Source of the DNA: Bretschneidera sinensis
Taxonomy: Eukaryota > Streptophyta > Magnoliopsida > Brassicales > Akaniaceae
Direction of reading: 5' to 3'
Length of the DNA: 64,000 nt
NCBI GenBank assembly: GCA_023935145.1
Contig: CM043698.1
Location: forward strand, 18,975,001 to 19,039,000
Position 1 is the first letter of the stretch; each line of letters opens with the position of its first letter. The notes under the pieces were generated by a model, which had not been told where the DNA came from, did not search any database, and saw only the letters and a list, made by a program, of their open reading frames with translations. Both the position numbers and the translations under genes were made by a program. Shown one piece after another: positions 1 through 11,500 of this stretch.

Positions 1-1190
1 CCCTTTCTTCCTCTCTTCAATATTTTGGTTATTTGGACACAAAAGAGATTTATTTATATTTTTGAAAAAAAGGGAATATTTCCTTCTCTTTGTTAAATAT
101 CATGGTATCAACATATATAGCAAATATTCCTAAATTGTTACTATACTCCTTAAAGAATATTGTTAAATTGGCCAACCAGTGGGTAAATGTAGAACTGTAG
201 TCTAGCTTCCTAGTTGTAAAAGAAAAAACGGCCGTATATTTTTTTCATGAAAATTAGTTATTTTTTAAACATTTGGTATGTTGTTTTATAGAATTGGTGA
301 CATCTGCCATCGATAATTATATAATATATACTTTTTAAATGTTCTTAATAGGCTTTCAACGTTTCTTTGTACATAATATAATTTTATATAAAAAAAATCA
401 AAATTCAAAATGTATGGATCAAGTCCACTCGCAGATGACGGAGTTTCAGTTTGTGTTATAAAATTTTGAATTATCAAAGATATTTTGATCCATAAAAATT
501 AAGATATATTGTTAATTTATACTCTATAATGGAATAAATTAAGAAACCTCGTGTGTGTTCAATTTTATATAATGATCATTACAGTGTGAATGAAATGATA
601 AAAATTTTATAAAATAATTATAAAATTACTAATTTTAATTTTTATATTGGCGATACTTAGACTACAAAGATTTTATTTTACGACTTTATGAATGATTCGT
701 TTAGCTTTTGATCCATCCGAAAAAATTGATCTAATTCAATGCCTACAATATGACTTGTGATACACCTACAACATAATTGAGCAATTAACAAATATATATT
801 CAAGTTAAATCAATATAGACCAATTAATATTATTAAATATCGTTTTACACGATCGAATGACTTCACTTTTGATTTGTCCATTTTCCTTCTTTATTTGTTT
901 TGGTGTGTTGCTTTTTGCGGAGAGACGGGTGGGGGAAGGTTGGCAAGAATTGGAAATATGTGCCGCCCAAATTATGTAAGAGATTAGTATAGTTATTTGA
1001 GTCTCGATTTCGGTGGCTCGATCTGATGGTACAAATGCCACTGCTTGTGAAATTAATGTTCTAAATTACCCATTTTCTCACATTTCTTAAAAAAATCACC
1101 CAGGCTTAAATTTATTGGTTTTTGTGAAATAATGTCATGATTAATTTTCTAATATATTTAATTATTAGATAAATTTAAGGAAGGAGAGAT

Positions 1191-1605
1191 GATAACAAAT
1201 AAATTATTTGTGAAATTTTACATATCTATAATTGTATCTATTTACTTATTTTACTATCTGAATCCAAACTCAAAACCATTAAAAATAATAAAATATTATC
1301 CGTAATCTTGAAATATCCATTTATTTTTATTTATATCCATTTAAATTGAGACAGTTCGGATCGATTAATCTCGAATTATCATCTTTATTTACCCAAAAAT
1401 GATAACGAATAGATTACTCGCGAAATTTTACATATCCATAACTGTATCCGTTTATTTACTCTGCTATCTGAATCAAAACTTGAAACCTTTAAAAACTATG
1501 AAATACTATCCATAACCATAAAAATTTTATTTATTTTTATCTATATTTTCTTAAACGAATACAATTTAAATCGATTAATCGTGAAAAACTCATAAATTAC
1601 CGTTC
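1191..1605. repeat. Diverged tandem duplication, about 210-bp period
   Basis: The block starting GATAACAAAT at 1191 recurs starting GATAACGAAT at 1401. The order of sub-blocks is the same: a gaaattttacatatc segment, a ctatctgaatc segment and a cgattaatc segment. The copies differ at many positions, so the duplication is old. No coding content or target duplication was recognised. Confidence 0.7.
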
Positions 1606-2166
1606 TTAAATAAATTTAAAAATTTATCCAACTAACACAGTATATGTTAGAGCCCAGGTGGCAAGACAGTGGTTGTCCTTTCGAACATAAACACACCAAT
1701 TAAGTAAACAATACTATATTACATGTGAAAGAAACACTTTTGACAAATTTTCTTTTTTAAGACGTCGCCGTCAATTACATTAAAGTATTTCCTTATCTCC
1801 AATTATTTATCTTTTGGTGACTTTGTTAGGCATATGTCATTTTCGCCGCTACAGTGTATTATATGCTTACTCAAATGATTGGTTTGGTACCTTAAGATTA
1901 CATAACTTCTGGTGACAGTCCACTTAAGATGATCCACGTGTCATATAGTTGCACAAAACTAAGGTGTTTCTCATGTAACCTTAACAATATTTTAGTTCTT
2001 TATGAATTTCATTTTATAAATAATTATTATATAGTTTAATTATATTGCACTGATTAGCTTATTTTTGCTGTTTAACACTGCTAGTAGTAATGGTCTTTCT
2101 TCCTATAAATATGGTGTTGAGTAATAAGGTGACCATATCTTATTTTAGGGTCATTATCTTTTGCAA

Positions 2167-2446
2167 GATGTGACGGGGGAGGGCATTCTTGTCATTTGAT
2201 TTGACGAGTCATGTTATTTTCAATGCAAGTGGGTACTAATCCATATTAATATTAATTAAATGATAATTATAGCATACAGCTAAAAGAAAAACATTTTTAT
2301 AGGAAAAGATGTGACAGGGAGGGCATTCTTGTCATTTGGTTTGATAAGTCATGTTATTTTCAATGTAAGTTGGCACTAATCCATATTGATGTTAATTAAA
2401 TGATAATTATAGTATTTGGTGAAAAGAAAAACATTTTATAGGAAAA
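2167..2446. repeat. Tandem duplication, about 140-bp unit
   Basis: Unit A (2167-2307) and unit B (2308-2446) both start with GATGTGAC. They share the segments gagggcattcttgtcattt, catgttattttcaatg, actaatccatatt and ttaattaaatgataattata, and both end in a tataggaaaa motif. They differ by scattered substitutions and small indels. No gene is associated. Confidence 0.8.
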
Positions 2447-5400
2447 TAAAATATATTGAAATGCTCAAGTCTTTGAATAATATTCCAATGATGACTTTTG
2501 TCTCTTTTAAGATGGATTTGCACGTATTTTTTGCGTTGATTATTATTTTTATACTAATGAGTTTGAGTTATTGTAATGATGTGTTGTTGTTTATTAGGTT
2601 TATAGAGTTACCATCGAATGATTATATAATTATATTTGTATTTCAATGTTTTCAATAAAAATAAAAATCCAATTTGTTAATCCTTCTTATCTATTTGAGA
2701 AATTGTAGAGACTTGAATAATAATTATAAGAAGTTCAAGTAGTAACGATTGTATTCAGGCAGGAGAAAAAATGAAAACTTTGAAAACTTCGGGTGATGTG
2801 AGGTCTTTTTATTGATTTGTTCATGAATGGACAAAAACGGTGGATGATCGTCAAAATTTACTAAAAAAAAAGAGTATTTGAATAACATTTTCTGGAAAAT
2901 AAAAATATGAAATGTACTTAGTATTGTTTGTAAATTGGTGTTAAAATGGAAACAATTAAAGATGAACAATTCAATGAACATAACAGTTTGATTGGTATGT
3001 CTCATTGTATTTGGTGCAGTTGTGAAAAACATCAAAAAAATTTTCAAAAAATAAGATTCGAAATCTTCCATCCCTACTAAAAAAACAATTCGACTGGTAT
3101 ATATACATAACGAAAAATAAAAATTATTTTTACAAAATTATGTTTTAGTAAAAAGAGAGAACGAGATAAATAATGATTTTTGAATTCTAAATGTTTAGTA
3201 TAGATCAGATGAAAAATTAGAAAGATTTTTTCCCCTTATTTAATGGAGTGAAAAGAAATTGTAAATAATTAATGCAATACTGTATATGATTTGTGGTTCG
3301 ATCTGCGAAATAAGGCAGCTTTTTATTTTATTTTTTTTTCTTTGGGTAAATGAAATAATTAGGCAGGTTTAGGTAATGAGGCTGCTTCTAATAAAAATCG
3401 GTGGGCTAAAGTCCAAATTTCAAATCAGGAAAATGTCATACCTACCCAATTGTAGTTATTCTCTAAAGTCTAAAGCTGACATTTTTTCATTAACCGACTA
3501 TGTTCTACCATAAGGAAACGAGGAGGCATTCTCATTCCAATCAGTTGAATCACTCTAAAAATAGCAAATTTGTGAAATCACTATTACAATTTCACTCCAG
3601 AACGTATCAAGCGTTTGGTGACATAGAAAAATAAATGTCAGTCATTTGTGTAGCCTCTCGATACTGATTGTTCATGCTAAATTATTAATCCAATATGAAT
3701 AATCACTATTGAATAATCATACGAATGACATGATATGATATAATCGTTATATTTAATAATATTTTAATAAAAACAGTGTAATTACGTATCTTTATATAGT
3801 ACACCATGTTTACAAATTCATTTAAATTATAAATTGGTCTTACTAAATTTTTATTTTTAAAAATAAACGTATCTATGCAATTAAATCAATGTACTACAAG
3901 CTTAACAATACTATGCATGGTCAAGCACATGATGCTGTAAAAAATTTTAAATGAGAATAGAATATGTGAATCAAGAATTAAATATGTGTAATAATCATTG
4001 TCTTTAAGGTTTTATTCGTTTCCATTTGTATAAACAAGTTTGTTATGGGTTATAGACGAATAATCCTCCAGAATACAACCAAGTCTCAAACATGAAGTCT
4101 GCAGACAGTAAAATCTAAAGAACTGCCGATTTAATTCTGCTTTGAAATATTGAAATATTATGGCAGAATTTTCGAAAGAAAAAAGAGTGAAGAAAAAATA
4201 AAAAATGAATTGTATTTGGAAGTGGGGAGTAAGGGGTATTTATAGGTGTAGAAGCACATTTTCAAATAGTTATGGAAAGTCATGTTTTTTCAGTTGGAAC
4301 GACATGATTTTTACAGATTTAATAAGAGTCTTATGATCATGCCTATTAGTTTTTAATAAATCAGATTGTATTTGTTTAAAAAATACTAAAAAATCTGCCA
4401 CATTTTTGTTTAAATAACAATTTTTAAATTTAAATCACACATTTTTGTTTAAATCACAACTTTTAGATTTAAGTTAATTACTTTTGGGTTTTCAAACAGT
4501 CATTTAATATCATTTTAAATGATTTTTTCTAGCATATGGTCTCTTAAATGTCAACCAAATTCACAATATGAGAGTGGATGAAATATCTTATCTTAAAAGG
4601 TGACAACTTTTTTAGAACATGCATGATTTGTTAATATCAAAATAATATCGTTTGAATCGATAAAATTACCTTAAATGTCAATTAAATTCACAATACGTAC
4701 GAGAGTATGTGAAATACTTTACCTTAAAAGGTGATTGCAGCATTATTTTTTTTATTTGATGTTAATAAAATAATGAAACTATAACGCATACAATAAATTA
4801 AATCTTTAGAAGAAAAAAAAGTGACAGATCGAAAAGGAAAGGTTTATACATCTGAAAATTCTTACGTTCTCTCGGACCACCCAATTTATAGTTCGAGTGA
4901 AATCACGATCATCCATGGCCCTGACAGATAGAGATGAGAGAGAAAGGCACATGTATGGCCATAAATTCACTTGAAAGTGTAGATTGGATAAATTTCGAAA
5001 ATATGTCCATATGGCTTGCAAAAAAGGTCAGAAACATGCAACCAACAAATGACTCAACGAGATAGTAACCATGCATGATTTATGGGACAAACTCATAAGG
5101 TAATATGGTTGGCATGGGGAGCACACTACTATCTCATTGTACAAATGAGTGTACCAAATCCTAACAAATCAATATCACGTACTTGTACAACCCTATCTTC
5201 TTTGTCCACCACTAGTTATTTCTAACCATTACATGTGAATTGACAAATCTAACCCTTTTATTATTTTATATATAAATTCATGAATTCAACCCTAAAAATA
5301 TGTTTTTTTAAATCAAATCAAAGTAAAAAAAATACGGCTTTTATATAATAAGAAGACCAACAGTTTAAACTTTAAACTAAGTTTACGGTAGTACATAAAA

Positions 5401-5854
5401 TAATAATAAATTAAATAAATATTATATTTATTTTAAAAATATATATATATTTTTTATTTTAAAAAACTCATTGAAAATGAGTTTAATTCAAATTTAAATT
5501 CAAAATTTTAATTTGAACATGATTTGAAGTTTGATCTGAGTAATATTTTTATTTACAAACCAAACCGAAAGTACAACAATTAATTTGAACTCAACTCAAT
5601 TCAGTTAAGTTTAAATCTACTCCTGATTGTAAGAATAACCTGTAAGAATTATTTGTGGCAGTTTGACTCGGTTAACATATTTGCCATATGCGTTACTGTT
5701 TAATATTCACTATTTACTTATATTATCTTAATTTCTTGTGCACATAAAACAAAAGGAGAGGGATAATTTTGGCATTTCCTGTGCTTCACATATGGACAAC
5801 TGGACAAGGGAGATGGATCAGTTCATTTATGTGTGGTCAAATGTTACAACAACT

Positions 5855-5858
<4 letters not shown>

Positions 5859-5886
<28 letters not shown>
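5859..5886. repeat. (TA)n microsatellite
   Basis: An uninterrupted TA dinucleotide run in intergenic DNA. Similar tracts occur at 16875-16911, 17701-17744, 33895-33925 and 38241-38300. Confidence 0.9.
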
Positions 5887-5889
<3 letters not shown>

Positions 5890-6223
5890 GCAGTACTTTC
5901 ATCGATCAACCGTGATGCTTCGTTCCTTTTAAAAAAAATAAAAATTTTATGCATATTATCAATTTAATAACTAACATGAATCGATTTTTTTATTATATAT
6001 ATATACAAGGGAAGACCCTCTTCGGTAGTCTGAAAAGTGTATTATTATATGAATGTCGTATATTAACAGTACTGACGTAGTAGTTATTTAATGATGTTCT
6101 TAAAAAAAAATTAAATCACTAAAGAGGATTCTAGTCTTTTTTATTGCTTGATCTTGAATATCGAAAATGAATTGAAATATCATTTTTTATATTGATACCG
6201 AAAACCTATTAGAATCTGAATAG

Positions 6224-6790
6224 TCGGGGGGTGAGACTTGCACAGACGAAATGAGAAAAAAAAATCCTAAAGTTATGGAGGGCCTGAGGGATGTGCCTCC
6301 AGAGAATTCTATGATGCTCAAGTTAGATAGATTTTTTTTGGAGGTAGGAAAAGTGGTGTAAAATAAGAGTTGTGTATTCTAAGTTGAAAAGTATATTTTA
6401 ATTTATGAAGACTCATCTTTATAGTGTATTAGAACAAAGTCCAATTAAGAGAACAACTTCAGTGATGAGATAAGAGTATTAAGATTCGTTTTTTTATAGT
6501 ATGTTGAAGTAGAGTCCGATTAAAAGAACAACTTCAGTGATGAGGAGTGGGACCTACACACATGAAACGAGGAAAAAAACTTAAAATCACGGAGGGTCGT
6601 AGGGGTGTGCCTCCGGAGGACTCTACGATGCTTAAGTTAGATAGAGTGTTTTTTAGAGATAGAGAAAGTGATGTGAAATAGGAGTTGTGTGTTCTCAATT
6701 GAAAAATATCTTTTAATTTATGAAGACCCATTTTTATAATGTGTTGAAACAGAGTCCGATTAAGAGAACAAAGATTAGATATGAGTAGCA
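6224..6790. repeat. Tandemly repeated TE-like block, about 314-bp spacing
   Basis: The segment tgcctccagagaattctatg at 6294 recurs as tgcctccggaggactctacg at 6608. Both are followed by a caagttagatag-like segment, then gagttgtgt and a tttaatttatgaagac segment. A shorter unit (aacaacttcagtgatgag) occurs at about 6452 and 6529. GC-richer blocks of this kind with a cctccggaggactct core are common in plant retroelement leaders or LTRs. That attribution is inference. I found no ORF or clear ends. Confidence 0.55.
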
Positions 6791-8268
6791 TTCTTTTAGA
6801 GTTATAGTATCAAGTATTTGGTGCGAAATTATCATTATATCCCTTACTATGTGTCGGGAGGAGATTTATTATCTTGATGTGGTTATAAAATTATTATTTT
6901 TACTTTGGAGATTAACACGTGTCATCGTGTTCTTGGAGAGAAAATTTTCCCCAAAATTTCAGTTCGGTATGATATTTTGGTTATCAAATTAATCGATACT
7001 CCAAATTACTTTATTAAAAGCTAATTGCATATCAAATTTTTTTATCTAAAAACGTTAAAGAAAAATTCAAATATTATGAAATAATTATCATCCATTAAAA
7101 GTAAACATTAAAAACTAACTACTAAACACTAAAATTTTGTCAAAAGTCCGATAATTCGATATTTAGACCATGTTTAAACACCAAATTTAAGTTGAGTTGC
7201 TTAAAGCATGTTATAATACACGCACTCTGAATTATCTAAAGGTCGAAGGATCTCATTAATTCTAGTGCAAAATTCCAGTGCAAATTAAATCGAATCTTGT
7301 TTAAAGTAGTAGGATCCAAACCTGACCTTAATACTTAAAGATTGAGAATTAAAAAATTCAAAACCAAATTTGGAATTCTGAAAATTTTAAAAATTAAAAT
7401 TGAATATCAAAATAACTGAATCAAAAATCTGTAATTCAATTGTTACCTGATAAAGCACACCCATTACTTTTAAATGCCAAGCTAATTTTTTTTTTTTTTT
7501 TTTTTTTTGTAATTGAAAACAAACAAGGGAAAGAAACTTAAGCATATGAGCTTGAAGTCAATGTGTTGCATAGTTTAAGGACAATTCAATAATTTAATCT
7601 CAATAATGTGTTTTATGATAAAACAAATGCAAAGTTGAAAATTGTTTTATATAGATATAATAGAGGTATTAAAAATAAATGTTTGGATTTTATAGATCCA
7701 AGAAAATGATATTGATGTTCTAAAATCAACTTTGAAGATTTTTTTTTGTGAAATTATAAAAGACAAAATAAGTTTTTATCTATATACTAATACTAGTAAT
7801 TTTTATCAAAATAAGTATTTAGTTATTTTTTCTTATAAAAAAAAATGAATGAGAAGTAGCGTGAAGTGAGAGGTGAAAAAGAAAATAACATGCAGCCGTT
7901 TTTGCCCCACCACGTCGCCTCATCATAAACAGGGGACTGAAAAGTCTGGAATACTTACTAGTTACTACTCAAGACTATTTTATTTTGGGTATCTTTTTTT
8001 TTCCTCTTCTCACTTTCTCTTCCTAAAGATCTCTCTCTCTCCAAAAGAGCTCAGAACAAGTCCTCCTCGAATCTCCTTTCACTACTGTTTCGGGTCCTGA
8101 AAAGAAAAGCCCATGAAGAGGACCCATACATCCATCAATTTGACACCAACAAATATATAAAGCTGATAGAGGCTAGAGAGAGAAAATTTATGGTAGTAAA
8201 AAAAAGATTAGAGAGAGAGAAAATATATTTATAGAGAGAGAATTCATAGCCTTAGCCTTAAACAATTC

Positions 8269-8528
8269 ATGGATTCTTTTGTTGTGACAGGATTTCAAGC
8301 TTCCTTTCTTGGTATTTGTTACTCTATCTTTCAATCTCTCCTTCTCATCATTACATAATAATCTCTCTGATTTTTACTGTATTTATTTTTCTGGGTTTGT
8401 TTTCTTTATGTTATTTATATGGAGTTTTATTTTCATTTTGTTACTATTTTTGTTTCTATGAGATGTGTCACGTAAAGAGGATTTTCTTCTCTTTTGCAGG
8501 CTTAAAGGAGTTGGGGTTTTGTTGGTAA
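8269..8528 (+). promoter_or_regulatory. Upstream ORF in the VIN3-like gene leader
   Basis: An ATG at 8269 begins with the same ten bases (ATGGATTCTT) as the main start at 8573. Unspliced, it gives a 29-codon ORF ending at 8358. A plausible 5'-UTR intron (donor after 8311, acceptor ending 8499) would instead give a roughly 20-residue uORF ending about 45 bases before the main ATG. The uORF is seen directly. Its use in translational control and the leader intron are inference. Confidence 0.4.
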
Positions 8529-8572
8529 TGTGGGTGTGCTGAGCGGGTTCTCGTCGTTCGATAACTGTCGTT

Positions 8573-11500
8573 ATGGATTCTTCTTTTGAGGGTAATTTTG
8601 ATTTTGTTCTTGTTTTTTCCACTCTTAATTTTATTGATTAATTATATATGAGTTTAGTTCTTATAGTTTGGGTATTTGAAAGATGAATCGTAATGTTCAT
8701 CGAATATCTGTTATGTTTCTGGTTAATTAAATGCCTCAAGGTTAAACCTGTTCAAGGATTCGTTATCTGCATGATGGTCAACTTGCGTCACTTCTGTTGT
8801 GTTTTCAATTTTGAGGTTTTGGATATTGATTGGAGTTATTGGGTTTTGGTGGATATTGATAAAAAATGGATATTATCTTTTTATTTGACAAGAATTTTAT
8901 GTAATGTTTTGTTTGATAGACATTGAGCTTGAGATTAATATTCCATCGAGGGTTCCAGTGTTGATTCATAAAATTTCTGGTGGGTGAATTTGCGATTTTA
9001 TCTGCTGCATATGATTTGATTAGATTATATATGCCACTGGTGTCAATTCTCTGCATATCATATCACTGCATCTTGTGGCATGGGCCCATATTTTTGCGGA
9101 AAAAGGAACCCTATATTAATTATATGACGGGTTTGTAATTAACGAGCATGATGTTGTATCAATTAACCCATGTGGCAGTCATTGGGAAAGTGTGGAGCCA
9201 ATGGCGTTTCAGAGTCAAGTGATGGCATGCTTGATCCCATACTTAACGCAGCCATGATGAGCTCCTGTTTCATTGGTCTCTCCTGTAAATTATCTGCATT
9301 ATTTTATGTAGTTGGATTGTCTTTGTTAATGCAAGTCAACCGTTTAGTTTATATTTTTTGGTACAGCTTGTAGTTGGATTTATTTTAATTTGTTAACGTT
9401 GTTAGGACAACTAATAGATAATTTGGACTAAGAGGCTGGAAATGGAAATAAGTTGGCTGCAATATGGGTGAATGTTAGTTGGTGAAGTTGTCTTGTTTGT
9501 ATTCTCATTTACTTTCCAGCTTCTTTTTTGGCATATCAAGCTTACGAGGTCAGAAGAAATTAACCCTCCTAGTTGGAAAAGAAGTGGACAGAGCAATAAC
9601 TAATTTGGATTTGTCAGGATCTTAAGGCAGAGTTTCTAGATTTGTTCTTCCTTTGAGGGTTTTTTCCCCATATTTTTCAACTTTTATGAAACTTGTTACA
9701 ACATTATGCTTTTGGTTGTTATAATGAACCCTTCTCTTCTTGGTTCTATTTTCTTATACAATTTTCCTTTTCCTGTATGTAGGAGTTGCACTTGATCCGT
9801 CAAAATGCAGCAAGTTGAGTATGGATGAAAAGAGAGAACTTGTCTATAAATTGTCAAAACGGTCACATGGGGCTTCTGAAATGCTACAGTCATGGAGCCG
9901 TCAGGAAATTTTACAAATCTTGTGTGCAGAGATGGGAAAAGAAAGGAAATACACTGGCTTGACGAAATTAAAAATTATAGAAAACCTTCTGAAAATTGTA
10001 TCTGAAAAGAAATCAGGAGAGCATGAAGCAATACCAGACCTTGAACCACAATCTTCACTTGGTCAGAGAAATTCTAAGAGGCAAAGGAAAACTGATCACC
10101 CTTCCCGACTTCCTGTTCCGGTGAATGATGCTTCAGTCAACAATGCTGGGAATGATTTGGGTAATACTATTTATTGCAAAAACTCAGCTTGCAGAGCTAT
10201 GTTAAGACAAGAAAATGCATTTTGCAAGAGGTGTTCATGCTGCATCTGTTATCAGTATGATGACAACAAGGATCCTAGCCTGTGGGTAATATGCAGCTCA
10301 GAGCCTCCATTTCATGGTGATGCTTGTGGCATGTCATGCCATCTTGAGTGTGCTTTAAAACATGAGAATTCCGGCATTGGGAAAGATAGACAACATACAG
10401 GCCTTGATGGGAGCTTCTACTGTGTATCATGTGGGAAAGTGAATGATTTACTTGGGTGAAGACTTTCACATATCTATCTTTTATATTTATATTTCTCATA
10501 GTTTGATATCCTCCTTATCGCAGTTCTATGAGCATTTGGAGCTGAAAGATGCACAGTCGCATTTGCAGACATCAGATCATATTTATGCCAATTTATTAGG
10601 AGGAAAGGAAACATTTGATAACAGACTGAGTTTCAATAATATTGCTTCTTTGAGCAGTCATGATAACTAAAACGAACTAAGGTGCTAAATTGGTCCTTTG
10701 AGGTTAATAATTCAATTGACCTAGAAAATCATACGTGGGTAGCACTGAAGGAGATTGGATGTTGGAGTTTTGCAAAAGATGATGATGTTAAGACATGTTC
10801 ATTATGCAAATATATATATAGGCTGGGCAAAGTGAAAATAAGAACTGGTATATTGCTTTTTATGTTGCAATACCTTAATATGATAACTTACTGCCTACAA
10901 AAGAAAAAGGGGGTTTAACTAAATTTAGTTGGTGAAGATACACTTAACTGACTAACTTGTGCTCAGTTGTCGTTTAGGTAGGACTGATTGAGGAGGTATA
11001 TATAGAGTGAATTTAAGGTGTCTGTTTTTTGGATCTTTAAAATAGCTAAGGACTTACTCGATGTGAAGGATTGGGACTTTGGGGTAATCAATAAGCTCGG
11101 GAAAACTCTTTTTTGTTCCATATGCATTGGCACTTGCAGTTGCTTTATTTTTAGTTTCAGTAGTCAATTGTAATTATTACTCTGCATTTCAAAACTATAC
11201 TGCCCTCTCTAACTTTATTTAAGCATTTTCCTTTATTTTTATGAAAGTCATACTTCATTGGAGGTCTTTCACAACAATGAGAAAAAGGATATTGATATAT
11301 TAAATGACTGGATAGTGGTCGATGTTAGTTGCAACGTTTGTTCTCTCTCTCTTTGAGTTAAGGGCAGTCAAATTAACTTTGAATCATGCATAAATATATA
11401 GATATAGAAATATATGTGCTGGTATTGTTCAGAGTTTCCAGTAAAGGGAAAAGGAGCAACACAGTTTTATTTTCCATCTCCGTTGTTTTGTTTTGAGGGT

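Larger units (their letters stand above)
1..8250. other. AT-rich intergenic region, no gene recognised
   Basis: I see no supported gene here. Open frames are short, low in complexity and lack recognisable motifs. The stretch holds three local tandem duplications (listed separately at 1191-1605, 2167-2446 and 6224-6790), a (TA)n tract near 5859-5886 and poly-A/T runs (for example a T run at 7483-7508). The last few hundred bases before 8250 contain CT/GA-rich runs (about 8015-8045 and 8195-8245), which suit the promoter and leader of the downstream VIN3-like gene. Confidence 0.6.

Noticed and set aside
2416..3071. 80- and 115-codon frames as genes
   Set aside because: Low-complexity, Phe/Ile-rich translations from AT-rich DNA without motifs.
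10443..10918. Extra coding exons inside intron 2 of the VIN3-like gene
   Set aside because: Open but unlike any family sequence. Splicing from 10455 to 12135 restores the family consensus (LLG-CWRKQL) exactly.
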